A stretch of 64,000 nucleotides of DNA from Paragordius varius (GCA_964247055.1 OZ176054.1:12524001-12588000), one strand, 5' to 3'; counted from the first letter of the stretch, positions 1 through 12,187 are shown. Numbers and translations are program-made. The notes: generated by a model not told the origin, from the sequence alone.

Positions 1-4
1 AAAA

Positions 5-2870
5 ATAAATCTACATTTTTTGTATCTCCAACATTTTCTGATTTAAAGTAAATTTATACAAGATACTAGCTGGCCCTGTCACGCTTCGCTGTGGGGTAGT
101 CTCACCGATAATTATTTTTAATAATTTTCAATAAATAGAGTTAATGGAGATAAAAAAAATAATAAAAAAAATACATAATATAAAGAATGTCTTTAATAAT
201 TCTTTTATTTTTGCATAGGCTCAAATAATGTTTATCCGAAATCGACCATATTTTATCTGTCCCGTATAAAAGTCAATATTCAACTATCATTGGATTTATT
301 AAAGGTTTTCGTTTTACGAAATCATGGTTAAATTATTTTGAAATTGTGTTCACATAGCTGGGATCAAGGGATATAAAAAGTAAATCATTTGTAGTCCTTT
401 TTTAAAGGAAAGAATGAGATTATACAAATTCCCCAGAAATGTGTTTAACTGAACTCGTATTGTTTCTTAAATTTTTTGAAAAGCTCCTAAACTAAGCCAT
501 TTTTGTATGGCGTCTCAGTTTTAAAGACCCCAACCCAAAGACCTATATTAAAAAAGCGCTGAATTAAATTCTTTGCCTTTATAGGGCAAATATTTGGAAT
601 CATCTTTGATACCATCGTCTCATGGGTTATTCAAAAAAATACCCCAACACTAAATAATCGTTATATGATGGCGTATTTTTAGGGCATAAAGCCCCAAATT
701 AAGGACTATTAAAAAATACTCGACCTTAATTTTACCTAGTTACGGGTAATATTTCAAGCTTTTAATGAGCTCATATGGCTTCATAAATTTTCTGTAAATT
801 AGCTCCAAAACAACGCACTATATAATGGCGGAGTTTTAGCGGCTCTCTGTCCAGCAGCCAATATAAAAAAACAGAGTAAAATTTTTGTCTTTTAACAGGG
901 AAAAGCTAGAATCCTCAGTGATTTTTAACGGTCTTATACCCTGGTCAAAAAATTATTTAATTTTTTAAAAAATGACATTTTACGGGGAGAACGAGTAAAA
1001 AGAGAGCCTAAATTAAAAAAATAAGCCGACTATGTTCGGCTAAATCAAAAAAATGCAAAAAAATCATATTTGAAATCGAAAGGTCCAACACGTTTTGAAA
1101 ATCGTCTCAAAGAGACGATTTTTATGGACTTGTGTTTTCAAAAAAAACCCGTTTTTTACAAGGAGTGGGCCCGAACAGGAAGCATAATTCAAAAAAGGGC
1201 GAAGCTATTGTCGGGGCATTCATTAATGATTATATTTTTTTGACATTCGGATTTGAATGGGTCCACCGGTTTTCCGGAAAGATCACAAAGCCAGCATTTA
1301 CGATTTTTACAAATATATAGATTATAATGATCAGGAATAATGTTGGTATAGACAGTCTTTCCGAACCAGAAGATTTTATGATATATTTATCAAGATGATT
1401 GATATTTTCCTTTATGACAATAATTTTACAAGTTTAAAAACATTTTTTGTTATATTGTATTATTATCACTTGCGACCCCATTTGCGTAGCAAAATTATGG
1501 GTTCGCAAGTAATAAAAATACAATTTAACAAAAATGTTTTTTAACTTGTAAAATTATTGTTATAAAGAAAAGTAACAATCATCTTAATAAATATATCTTA
1601 AAATCTTCTGGTCTGGAAAGACTGTTTATACCAGCATTTCCCGATCATTATAATTTAAATATTTATAAAAATGGAAAATGCTGGCTTTGTGTTCTGTTTC
1701 CGGAACACCGGTAAACCCATTCAAATCCATGTTAAAAAAATATAATCATTAATGAATGCCCCGACAATAGCTTTATACTTTTTTAGGCTACCAGTTCGGG
1801 CCCACCCCGTGTAGAAATCGGGTTTTTTTGAAAACAGAATTTCAAAAAAATCGTGTCTTTGAGACCATTTTCCGGAAACCGTGTTGGAACATTCGTTTTC
1901 AAATATGATTATTTTTACATTTTTTCGATTGCGCCGAACTTGTCGGATTAATTTTTTAATTTAGGCTATCTTTTTACCCGTTCCCCCCGTAAAATGTCAT
2001 TTTTTTCAAAAAAAAACAAAAAAAATTTTTGCCCAGGGTATGAGACCGTTAAAATTCCATGAAGATTCGAGTTATTCTCTGTTAAAAGGAAAAAATTTTA
2101 ATCTTGCGTTTTTTAATATTGGCTGCAGGTAGCCGCTAAAACTGTGCCACTAAAAATTGAGTTGTTATGGAGCTAATTTACAGAAAATTGAAGCCATATG
2201 AGCTCATTGAAAGCTTGAAATATTACCCTTAACTAGGTAAAAATGAATTGAATGGTATCAATGATGATTCCAAATATTTGCCCTATAAAGGCAAAGAATT
2301 TAACTCAGCGCTTTTTCCTTATAGGTCTATGGGTAGGGGTCTACCTAAAACTGAGACGCCATACAAAAGAGGCGTAGTTTCGGAGCTTATTTTCAAAAAC
2401 TTACGAAGCCATTGGAGTTCAATCAAACGCTTTTCTGGGGAGTTTGTATAATATTCTACCCTTTAAAAAGGGACCAAAAATCATTTACTTTTTATATCCC
2501 TTGATCCCAGCTGTAAACACAATTTCAAAATAAAATTTTTAATCAAGATTGCGTAAAACGAAAATCTTAAAATAAATCCCATGATACTTGAATATTAACT
2601 TAAATGAGGGACAGATTAAATATGGTCAATTTCGAGTACACAATATTTCAGCCTATGCAACCCGTAAAAGAATGATTAAAGACATTTTTTTATCGAATAT
2701 GTTTATTATTATTTTTTATTTCCATTAACTCTATTTATTGCATATTAAGAATAATTATCGGTGAGACTACGCCACACCGAAGCGTGACAAAGCTAGCTAG
2801 TATCTTGTATAATTTTACTATAAATCAGAAAATGTTATAGAAATTTATATAAAATGTAGATTTTTTGTCA
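5..2870. mobile_element. Giant 2.8-kb inverted repeat (foldback-like element)
   Basis: The left part (from about 5) reads as the reverse complement of the right part (to about 2870). Landmark pairs are the ends (TACTAGCTGGC near 65 against GCTAGCTAGTA near 2792), the stretch around CTCACCGATAATTAT (near 100 and 2750), and the middle, where CACTTGCGACCCC (about 1470) faces GGGTTCGCAAGT (about 1500). Each arm is about 1.4 kb and the loop only about 15 bases, so a transcript could fold into one long hairpin. No convincing ORF lies within; the small ones at 1132-1320 and 2248-2451 are arm sequence. A shortened relative at 35.9-36.2 kb matches this element to about 2940, so the true right end may lie beyond 2870, and the left end may lie outside the window. 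Confidence 0.85.
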
Positions 2871-2944
2871 ATCTCTTAAAACCGAAATAATCCTGATAAA
2901 TATTATCAACAAAATTTCTAAGTGTGATATTGAAGAACTATTAT

Positions 2945-4188
2945 TTTTCTTTTATATTTGTTGGGGTCGTTAAGAAGCTCGCAATCATAAATGGGGTCGG
3001 GAATTACAAAAGTTTAAGAAGCCTTGATTTAGACGATCTGACAAAAAATAAAATTTAAAAAGTTCGAACTGAGCGTTATGAATTTATTTCACCTAAATTT
3101 ATACAAGGTTAAAAATGAGACATTTTAATTTTTGCCAAAGATCAACCATCTAAGATCAATAATTACAACTTATAGATTATCATTTCATTATATATAGTTT
3201 TTTTTATCACAGGGCGAGATTCGATTATTTTGAAAATATTGAACGATAATAAAAAATTTGTATTCTTTATTCGCATGATTCAAGTTTTTTAGACAGAGTA
3301 TAAAATTATAAAAACTTATCTGATTTTGAAATATTCTCTAAATTTTTTATATCGTTGTAACTTAAGCAAAATAATTTATTTATGGCCAATAAATGATATA
3401 ATTAATTTTAAGAGGCTTTAAACACATCGCACCAAACTTTATTATATTGATTATGGAGCCATCTTAATTTTGGACTCTAAATATTATAAAAATAATTGAT
3501 TTCAACGAAGACACACTTCAAAACATATTAGTTTATTTCCATTAAGCCCTGGGCTACAAAACTAATGTAATCATTTAAGAATTTAAGGGTAAGTAAGTGT
3601 TAAATAACCACCCAAAAGAAACGATATTTTTTAGCCTACCATATTCAATTTACTGTTATATATTATATTTAAAACGCCAGTATTTGTTTTAATCTGCAAG
3701 ATCATTATAGACATATACATCTAGAAAAAAAGGAAATCCACAGAATACCTAAAATGTATGTCAAAAAACGCATATTTGTCTTAGTAAATTACAAGAAATT
3801 AAGGTTTGAGGCCAAAAATCTTTACATTTTAATATAAAAACAAACTTATTTACTGAATTCCAATAAAATATTTCCATCCTTGAGTCGAATATATTTGTTT
3901 AAAAAATTGGTAACTTACATCGCAATTTCTGAAAAAAACTCGGCATCGGGTTGTATTTTATGATTCCGCATAAATTGACAATGTAAAATTGGTGCAAAAA
4001 CAGTCTGCACAATTTTTAAGATTTTGTAATTTTTTTAGCCACTCTACTCTAATAAAGTTAGATGTAATATCATGATACAAATTTTTACAACAATTATTTG
4101 CAGTATTATCGAATTATTTTAATTTATCATAATTAGAATAGATCTGTAATGTTTCAAATCATGCAAACGAAGTATCTACATCGTAATT
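2945..4188. other. Intergenic AT-rich stretch, no gene seen
   Basis: I see no supported reading frame, spliced exon or repeat family here. It lies downstream of the minus-strand galactosyltransferase gene, so the part next to 4188 probably holds that gene's 3' untranslated region and polyadenylation signals. Confidence 0.4.
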
Positions 4189-5633
4189 TCAAAAGGTCGC
4201 ATTATCTAAGTTAAAGGTCATGGACCAAGGATTAATCCATTGTTGCAAAGGGTTAATATTGTATTGGATGATGTTCCAAATGTTAATAAGCAGAGTTCCT
4301 GACATTCGACCTAACGTACCAGTTGTAAATATATCTTCGAGATATTGTTGTTCACGTGTAAAATATGCCATGTACAGTTTATATGCCAGCGGTGGTGTTA
4401 AAGCATAAAACCAACCCATACAGAATGGGGTGTAAAATGGACTTGGATATTCATGTTCTGACATGTAATACTTTAAGGATTCATTTCGAATCGGTTTTTG
4501 ATTCATAGAGACCGGACATATAATAACATCATCAATGTGATCGTATTTGCTAAATTTAGCCTTGTATTCCTTACGTAAATTCGGATCAATAGCTAACATA
4601 TTAAACCTGGCAGGATCACATTTGTTCATTTGTGCGATGGCTTTGCTATTCCTTTCATATCGTTCCAATAATCGCTTCCCTAAATGTTCATCGTTATTTA
4701 GGACGTGATCAAATTGCTCGCCTGGTATAAATTGGGTTTGATTATAAGTGTAATTAGAAAAGGGGTTGGGCCAAGGCTTTATTATACGTCCATACTTCCG
4801 TAAAAAACTTCCATGTTTAATTTCGAACGTTCTCAAGTAAATAATCAATTGTATAATATCAATATATACATCATCATCCATTTTTATCAAGAATTTGGTT
4901 TGAGGACAATAGTCTACAGCCCATTTAAATCCCGTTATTATGCTATATATAAGATTAACATATGAGTCGGCATAATTGAATTGCAAGATATCATTATGTT
5001 TTTGGCTTTCTTTATGCAAAACGCGGGTCAAATTTGAATCAGACACTCTACCCATGAGAAATACATGTCGTACTCGAAAACTTTTACGATAAAGTATATC
5101 AGAACCATAACTGTTACGAATCCTTTTTCGATGGGCAAAATGCGTCGGATTAGAAAAAATTAGGAATAGTATAAAAATTGGTTTGCTCTCGCACACAGAA
5201 AACCCGGGATTTAATATGTATCCAAATTTTTTGCCAGCAAACTTTGTAAGGTTAGTGTCTTTGGTTACCAAAATACCCTGGAACAACTTATAGTCTTTTT
5301 TGTAGGGTTCTAAACATTCATCCTCGATTGGCTTCAAATCATCCCATTGATCGATACCCTTTGTTTCATTTTTATTTCCGATATTATTATAAGTTTCAAA
5401 TATTGAGTTACCATACGCAATTAAGTAGTAAGCGATTAATATCACAGATACTATTGCAAAAAATTTGAGTTTCTACGAACAAAAAATATATAATCAGTTT
5501 TAAGAATAAGATTATGGATACCAAAGTTTTTTATAACAAAAGATTTTATGCGGGTATTGAAAAAAAAGTGTAAAATTTATCTTTAAGCAAGACAAATACT
5601 TACTGGAGTTATATAGTGTATATTACGAATCAT
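4189..5633 (-). CDS. GT31 beta-1,3-galactosyltransferase-like type II membrane enzyme
   Basis: This is probably a Golgi glycosyltransferase that adds a beta-1,3-linked sugar from a UDP-sugar donor. Two exons are inferred: 5604-5633 (ten codons, MIRNIHYITP, then a perfect GTAAGT donor) and 5472-4189 after a TAG acceptor, phase 0, giving about 437 residues. The second exon opens with KLKFFAIVSVILIAYYLIAY, a type II membrane anchor. Family motifs follow in order: HRKRIRNSYGS (IRxTW-like), VFLMGR, NDILQFNYADSYVNL, the metal-binding DDDV at about residues 209-212, YPSPFYTPFCMGWFYALT, and EDIFTTG at about 389-395. Between DDDV and the YP motif there is an insert of roughly 90 residues with N-glycosylation sites, longer than usual. 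The frame is intact. The acceptor specificity (galactose or N-acetylglucosamine) cannot be told from sequence alone. Confidence 0.88.
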
Positions 5634-6971
5634 ATATAATCAAAATTAACAAGCTATATTCGATACATTCATTATCACCGCTCATCACAAACACACTTGT
5701 TAATTACAAATGTTGGCTGTTTTGTCTTTATTATATCGCTAATATTATAAATTTTTGCTAAAAAAGGCCGTCCAAAACAAAATCGAAAAAAAGGATATGG
5801 TTTATTATTATTATTGTCTCAAAGGAAAGGACATACGTTACATAAGGTTGTATGTTTATGATTAAGCTTATGACATCCATAAAATATGGTATTTTTTTTA
5901 TTAGTTTTGCTTTACCGTAAAATTTGATCACATGTCAAACTTGTTTTTTTAAAAAATATTGAAAATGTCACCGGTAATACAAAATATACGGTTTAAACTC
6001 AGAGTGCATTAAATTTTGCAAAGTTCCTTACAAGAGTGAATAAAAGGCTTTCAGCATCAAAACGAACTTAAGCGCCATAATTACATTAATTGCATTTTTT
6101 GTCTTAATTGTGATGGAATAAAATTTTACAACATATAATTTATTTGTTACGCAAATAATTGTAATAAATTTTCTGCATTTAAAAAAATTGACTTTAGGTA
6201 CAATTTTTTGGAGGCCTATCAGGATTATCGGCTAATTAAAAAAGCAACTGACTTTCCTATAAATTGGTAACGTATTTTGATTTTAAATGGTCTCATTACT
6301 CAGATGAAAAATTATTTCGACAACTTATTTGGCAAATTTAACTATATCCAACCCACGATATGCCTTTATACGGAAAAATATATTACCATGAGTTAATCCA
6401 CATGGTCTCCTAACTTGTGCGAAAACAACATAAAGAGGTACGTGGTATGGTAGCATTTTAGACATAGGGTGGACTTCTACTTAGAAGTTACATAAAAATA
6501 AGCGCTTGACTACATTGTTTGCCTTCAACGAAAAAAACCCTTTATTGTGGGCAAAAGTTGGCTTGGAATCTATGTTATTACCATAAAGTGCTACCTAGAG
6601 ATTGTAAAATTTTGGCCTTGCAAAAAAATAAAACCCTTATGAATTCATATAGTCTTATAAAAGAGCCACGTTATTCACTTATTGGGGCCTGCTCAATAAA
6701 AATGGGTATTTCATTTTAAAAAGCGAGAGCAAAAACTTTTGCCCTTATGTAACGAATTCATATCACAGATTTGATATTGTTTCATAACTTGGGTAAAAAA
6801 GATGTTTATAATGGGTTGGTTGTACCTCTATTTTATGGGATGGTGATAACTGAAGAATTAATTCAAAAAATTGGCTCCACTCCATATAATGGGATGAAAA
6901 TTTTCCAACATTTAATTTTAATAGACTCGACACGTTTTCTGGAGTATATAAGCCAATATTCCACATTTGCA

Positions 6972-6973
<2 letters not shown>
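5634..6973. other. Upstream region of the galactosyltransferase; no further gene seen
   Basis: This holds the presumptive promoter and 5' untranslated region of the minus-strand gene ending at 5633. Short ORFs at 6519-6719 and 6763-7016 have no recognisable domain, and the latter runs into a TA microsatellite, so neither is supported. Confidence 0.4.

Positions 6974-7014
<41 letters not shown>
6974..7014. repeat. (TA)n microsatellite, about 20 units
   Basis: An uninterrupted alternating TA run lies directly beside the hAT element that follows. The last eight bases (atatatat) repeat on the far side of that element and read as its target-site duplication. Confidence 0.9.
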
Positions 7015-7018
<4 letters not shown>

Positions 7019-7917
7019 GCTTGGAACCGGTTCAAAAAAGTGGAAACGGAACCGGGTCGGTTTCAGAACAAGTAAAACCGGAACCGCGTTGGTTCTTAAG
7101 ACTTTAAAAATAGAACCGTAAGGTCCTGAAATTTTAGAATCCTGAACAAATAGAATCGGAACCGTGTTGATTCCTTAAAAATTTAGCGGTTCCGGAACCG
7201 GTTCGTTACATTTAGAACCGGTTCCATTTTCGGTTCCTGACTTTTGAGTAAATGATTTACAAAATATTATTATAATAATACAACCAAAATTAAATTAAAC
7301 AGTTTATTATAAATTGCCAAATGTCTAGTGAAAGAAATATAGTGTATCATAATAAATGAAACAAATTATTAAAATATAATAGGAAAATGGGTAAGTACAA
7401 AGGTATATAATGAGTGTTAAATTAAGTATGGCATCTAAAATCTTTAATAAACTTTAAAAAATTATTGCACCAAGCAATTCGCTGGTCAAAATGCTTCTCA
7501 AGTCTGAAAATAGAAAATTAAGGGTGAAAAACATATTTCGACGGAGATCTATATATACGAACATATGTAAACTCGAGTTATGACTATTAGTTTTTTCAGA
7601 ACAGACGAATCGCCCAAAAATCAGAGAGTATCGATATAATATTAGGCACTTTGTTTTAGGTTTGAAGTTTGAAGTATGTTCTAATATCTAGTGGTACAAT
7701 CAAATTTATATAAAAAATAAAATTTTATAATAAAAATCATATGGGAACCAGTAATTAAGGGCCTGGAACCGGAACCGGAACCGGGTTGGTTCCTAAAAAT
7801 TTATAGATAGAGCCGGGGTGGTTCATGAAGAAGTGGAACCGGAACCGCGTTGGTTCCACCCCAATAGAACTGGGTCTTGTTAAAATCCCAGGAACCGGGT
7901 TTCGGTTCCAAGCCCTG
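7015..7917. mobile_element. Non-autonomous hAT element with GGAACCGG-rich ends, copy 1
   Basis: Terminal inverted repeats begin (C/A)AGGGCTTGGAACCGG and end CCAAGCCCTG. Each end carries about 250 bp of GC-rich, imperfect tandem repeats built on GGAACCGGGTTGGTTCC. The roughly 500-bp core is AT-rich and noncoding. Eight bases, atatatat, flank both sides (7007-7014 and 7918-7925), the hAT duplication length, although the flank is low-complexity. The core around 7330-7400 recurs, inverted, in the copy at 21.8-22.7 kb. Confidence 0.85.
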
Positions 7918-7925
7918 ATATATAT

Positions 7926-8090
7926 ATTCTTTTCTCGTCATCACTTTTAATGGTCCGGCTTTCACAGCCGTATAACATGATAGGAAATATTAATATAAGT
8001 CGGAGTTTTTAGGTATATCATGAGATTTTCATAATTTGTAATTTGAGGCTAAAGCGCATTTGGCAATAGTTGTGCGTCTTTTTTATGTCA
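7926..8090 (-). mobile_element. Short non-LTR retrotransposon fragment
   Basis: The sequence matches about 40831-40990 of the longer LINE in this window, including the reverse-translated GCESW region (GGCTTTCACAGCCGTATAAC against GCTTTCACATCCGTATAAC). It covers only the segment just after the reverse transcriptase. It abuts the right target duplication of the preceding hAT copy. Confidence 0.75.
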
Positions 8091-8619
8091 TTTGTTGATA
8101 ACACTAAAATTTTTCTGTCACATGAGTTTTGCATTTTCTGATATATACTATCATTTTAACAGTAATGAAATAAAAATTATTTGACCTAAGAATAATTTAA
8201 TTTTTTGAATATGCGTCCACTTCAAAATTTTACAAAAAAATGTATTTTTTTGAAAATATGCAACAAATGCCCATTTGTAATATATTATTCGAAAGAGTAA
8301 AAAATCTATAAATCGCATAATAATATGTTTTACATCGATAATTAATATTGGACATAGGCAGCGACAAACGCGCGCGAAGCGAGAGCGTTTTCCCTAATTT
8401 ATATAGCTTAAACTTTGTCTAAATAGCAATAAATGTCCAAAAACACAAATAAGATTCTTTAATTTAAATACTTTTTATTGCTTTTATGTTATTTAATACA
8501 GCTATTTTTAAGTTTTTTAATATGTATATTTATATATTATAGTTAGTACCGACCCCACCCTAACCACCGCCAATTCCTTAACCTTAATGTATATTTTTAA
8601 AATTTAAAATAATTAAAAA

Positions 8620-9440
8620 ACTTATTAAGGGCATGTATTAATCAGAAAATCATGTTTTTTTTCTCGATTTTGCGTAAGCAAATTTTCTGATTAAATTCAC
8701 CCATTTGATCCGCCATCTCCGCTTCAACTGCTAGTAACGATTGTTTAACCTTTTTTCAGCCATCGTGCTTCTAATATACTTTTTATTTATTTTTAACTTT
8801 GAGAATGAACGTTCCGGTGTTTCACATAACTGGTAAAGTCAATTACAATAATAATGCCGTTATAACTTCACCACAGCTGAAACATTTGGGTATTTAATAA
8901 TTAATAGTTCTGCAAATTGCCTGAATTGTTATATGCAATCTCATCTTTAAGCAAATTAGAAACTGACACAATTTGAATCGGAAAATATTCGCTTAAATCG
9001 TTTGGATAATTAATTATATTTTTAACTGATTTGATAAGCTTAATTCATTTTAGTAACTTTGTTGGAAGCAGAAATGAAAACATATCCGCTACCCTATAAA
9101 TACTGCCGAATCTGTTTTTAACTGAAAAAAAATATTCAAAATTTTATTGAAAACATTCACTCTAAACTTATTATCTTTAGAAAATATATGGTCATCGGCA
9201 AGTTCAGCAATATGTCTATTAATAATTTTATGTCTCTTATCCCTAAAAGGAATAATGCCCCATATTATTGCCATTTCCATGGCATCTTTATTGCGGTTAT
9301 ATATAGTAATTTCTTAATAGGTTTATATTTAAATTATCGAGCTGTTTTTGCTTTTATAAGGTCTATACCATTTGATTGTAATGTACTAGAGAGTTTATGT
9401 ACTTTATCTATACTATCACTACCATGGGCATAATTATAAA
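8620..9440 (-). mobile_element. Decayed hAT transposase remnant
   Basis: Translated on the minus strand, scattered pieces across several frames resemble the C-terminal dimerisation part of hAT transposases, for example NVHSQS followed by IKSILEARW, matching the usual ERSFSKLKxIKxxLR pattern. An open stretch at 9089-9280 lies upstream of it. There are several stops and frame changes, so it is long dead. The AAATTTTCTGATT stretch near 8680 may mark its 3' side. The family is inferred from short matches, so confidence is modest. Confidence 0.45.
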
Positions 9441-9726
9441 CCTATTTTACTATAAAGACTTAACTCCTAATTAATGAATGGAACAGCTTGTTTGTGAAGT
9501 TTTCTCTATTTCGCTCGTCTGCATGCTCACATTTTTGTTTTTTATTTGTCAACATATGCTCGGAATAAGGGCCTACCAAGGAATAGCAGCGAGGAAACTT
9601 CTTAAATATAAACTAATTGCTAAAAAGTTATACTTTCGGTATTCAGATAAATAATATTTTGATAGCTGTTTAGTAGGAATAATAAAATATTTTTTATGGT
9701 AATATGGATTTTTAAAATTATATAAA

Positions 9727-9834
9727 CAGGGCTTCGAACCGGTCCCAAAAAAGTAAACTAGAACCGGGCTTTAATTTAAAAATTAAACAGAATCAGTTAC
9801 TAAAACAGAAACCAGGTTCCGGTTTGAAGGCCTG
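9727..9834. mobile_element. Miniature copy of the GGAACCGG-ended hAT family
   Basis: It starts CAGGGCTTCGAACCGG and ends CCGGTTTGAAGGCCTG, the same terminal pattern as the elements at 7.0 and 21.8 kb, but only about 108 bp remain between the ends. The core is lost. The flanks do not show a clear 8-bp duplication. Confidence 0.65.
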
Positions 9835-9884
9835 ATAAATATGTATAAATACACAAATTAAATGGAATATAAATGTGCGGACCG

Positions 9885-9940
9885 CCAAGATTTTTAAATT
9901 TGAGAATGGCCTGCTGAAAAAATTGCCGACCCCTGTTTTA
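9885..9940 (-). mobile_element. hAT terminal fragment
   Basis: Read on the minus strand this begins CAGGGGTCGGCAATTTTTTC, a common hAT end, followed by a GC-richer AGGCCATTC block and GGCGGTCCGCAC. It may be the 5' end of the transposase relic at 8.6-9.4 kb. Confidence 0.5.
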
Positions 9941-9945
9941 GTGTA

Positions 9946-10664
9946 TGTAAAAGTTTATCAAAAATATGTTCTAATACTATAAATAAATTTGGAAAAAACA
10001 TGCATCAAAGGTTAAAAACATTCGAAAAATATGCACATTAATGTTAGCAAATTCACTTCACATAAAGTAGTGAAACAACTATCATTTAATGTATGCATAG
10101 AAAATCATTTATTACAAAATTATTGTTATCTTTTACTTTGCTGTAATATGAATTGGCTAATATTAAATGTGAGTTGGCCTGCATTAAATTGCATATTGTA
10201 TAATCAAAATAAATTTTACTTGTTAGAGAATATTGTTATGATAAATGTTTTACTCTTTTTTTGTTAATTAAAACTGCCAGAAAATATTGAAGGAAACAAC
10301 CTAAAATTTAATGGATTGTCAATGCATTTTTGCTCTTTCTTCCTTTACAATAATATAAAAATTTACATAAACCAATCTCCTCATAAAAATTAAAATATGT
10401 AAATTAATTTTCACACTACAATAAAAAACAAAATGAATATATTATTGAAATGAGATTTTATTAATTATTTTAATTTAACAGATGCAAAAAAAATTACAGC
10501 TGTCAAAATTTTATGTTTCTTATAAAACTATAATACTATAATTTTTAGTAACAAAATAATTTAGAAACTTAAAAATTTATAAACTTCACTTATTTTTGGT
10601 GCCAACTATCTAGACTCATTTATTTATTTTTTAACTAATTTCACTTTTTAAAGGAGTTAACCGA
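9946..10664. other. AT-rich spacer, no supported feature
   Basis: An ORF of 78 codons on the plus strand (10031-10267) is rich in L, N, I and C without any domain, and looks like chance. No repeat family was recognised. Confidence 0.35.
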
Positions 10665-11135
10665 TAATATGCAGCCTTGACCCAAACCTATGTTCATTGT
10701 GCTCCAGGAAGTCGGGCCATGCGGGGTGCTAAGTGATAGGTATGATTTGACGTATATGGAATTAATTATTTTAATTAAGTGAGCGTAAACTCAACGCTTT
10801 TGAAATGTTTTACTGGAGAAAAATAATGGGTATAAAATGGAAGGAAAGTGAGGAACATCGATATTGTATACAAAATTAACGCACAGGTATTATAATAAAA
10901 CAAAAATTCGGTTATTTTGGACACATGATTTGAGGACATTCTTTGGAAAAGGATATAATGTTAGGAAAAGATGGCAAGAGAGGAAGAGGAAGACGTATTC
11001 GTAGACGAATTTTATCACTTTCCAAAATGTCACTGCAAAAACTATCTCAAAAAGCCAACGACAGAACCGAGTGGACGAAGTTTTCATATATCGCTAATAG
11101 TCGATAATCGACTAGAGGCTCAACAACATCATCCT
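10665..11135. mobile_element. 5-prime-inverted (twin-primed) LINE insertion
   Basis: Two adjacent blocks come from the same LINE family as 40.4-43.9 kb but face opposite ways. Positions 10665-10785 match about 41340-41455 (reverse transcriptase region) in the same orientation as that minus-strand copy. Positions 10786-11135 match the region running from about 40835 to 40452 in the reverse orientation, so the 3' part reads on the plus strand. About 500 bp of the element between the two blocks is missing. The end AGGCTCAACAACATCATCC resembles the (CAA)n tail at 40452. The coding frame is broken. Confidence 0.85.
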
Positions 11136-11702
11136 TTATGCATGTTTGTAACATATTCCATTTTTTAACCCAAATCAACATTTTCATACAAACCCGGCTA
11201 TAACCAAATTCACGCTTAATTTAACACATTATGAAAGTAATTTTAGTATTTTTTTTAACAAAGATCAAACAAGAGTTAATGATATAAATCCTTAACATTT
11301 CAATGCTCAAGTTTTTTTAAAGTGATAGTTAAGGGTAGAATATGATTGGAATCGTGTTGGGTTTAATTAAAAACAATTGATTCCAAAAAAAGTTGTTAAT
11401 GAAAAATGTAGGTTACTGTACGGATTTAAAATTTTTAGCAAATAGGGATAAAGAATAAGGTAGAATATGTCAGTGTTGATGCAGGCAAAAATTATTTTTT
11501 ATTAACTGTTGTTTCAAATAAATACTTGTCTTTCATTTTTTTATTTTGTATATCTAATTTCAATTTTTACTGTAAATATTGGATAGACAAATAAGTTACA
11601 TAATAATCATCATAAAGTTAAATAATTCTATATGCACTCTGGAAACTAGATACTACGGGAAGTGTTTTGTTATTCCAAAAAATCCTATCACTGTCAAGCT
11701 CA

Positions 11703-11876
11703 GCAGTAGTATTCACCAATATAAATGACCAAAATATTTTACTTGGCTCAAGGACCTGCCCACCATATGTGAAAATCTTTATACTCTAAACGAGTATGTC
11801 GAAAAAAATTTGATAATTCAGGACCATAAACAAGCACTTTTTGGCTGCATGCAGCCCGTGTAAGTACCACTGCCCT
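11703..11876. mobile_element. Small hAT-related fragment
   Basis: The right side, GCATGCAGCCCG followed by GTAAGTACCACTG, resembles the right end of the hAT element at 41.6-43.2 kb, and the left side CAGTAGTATTCACC is a degenerate inverted match. No clear target duplication is visible. Confidence 0.45.
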
Positions 11877-11909
11877 AGAACATACAGTAATATGTACTAA
11901 AAACTTTTA

Positions 11910-12187
11910 CAGTGAAAATTGAAATTATACGGACAAAATGTAAAAATATAAAGACAATTATTTTTTTCTAAAAGACAACCATACTTTTTTAATCTTTGTT
12001 TTTTTAATATAATTCATTATTTTAAACTAAAAAGTATAAAAAAATCAAAACACAGTCAATTATGTATTTTACAATTGTATTTAAATGATTTTTATAGGAT
12101 AAATTAAGGTGTAAAAAAGTATGATTGTCGTTTAAAAAAATTTTGTCTTTAAACTTGTATTTGTCTGTATAATATCATTTTATACTG
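11910..12187. mobile_element. Family C MITE (TA-flanked palindrome), copy 1
   Basis: Terminal inverted repeats are CAGTGAAAATTGAAATTATA and its imperfect complement ending in TACTG. Inside each end are blocks reading AAAGACAAT-T-rich-GACAACCATAC. The element is flanked by TA on both sides, as in Tc1/mariner-type MITEs. The length is 278 bp. Confidence 0.85.

Noticed and set aside
1132-1320. 62-codon ORF in the first inverted repeat
   Set aside because: It lies in an arm of the palindrome, has no domain, and its counterpart in the other arm is broken.
4220-4408. Plus-strand ORF opposite the galactosyltransferase
   Set aside because: It is antisense to conserved GT31 coding sequence and has no support of its own.
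10890-11168. Overlapping ORFs at the LINE fragment
   Set aside because: Both are off-frame or antisense readings of the inverted LINE remnant.
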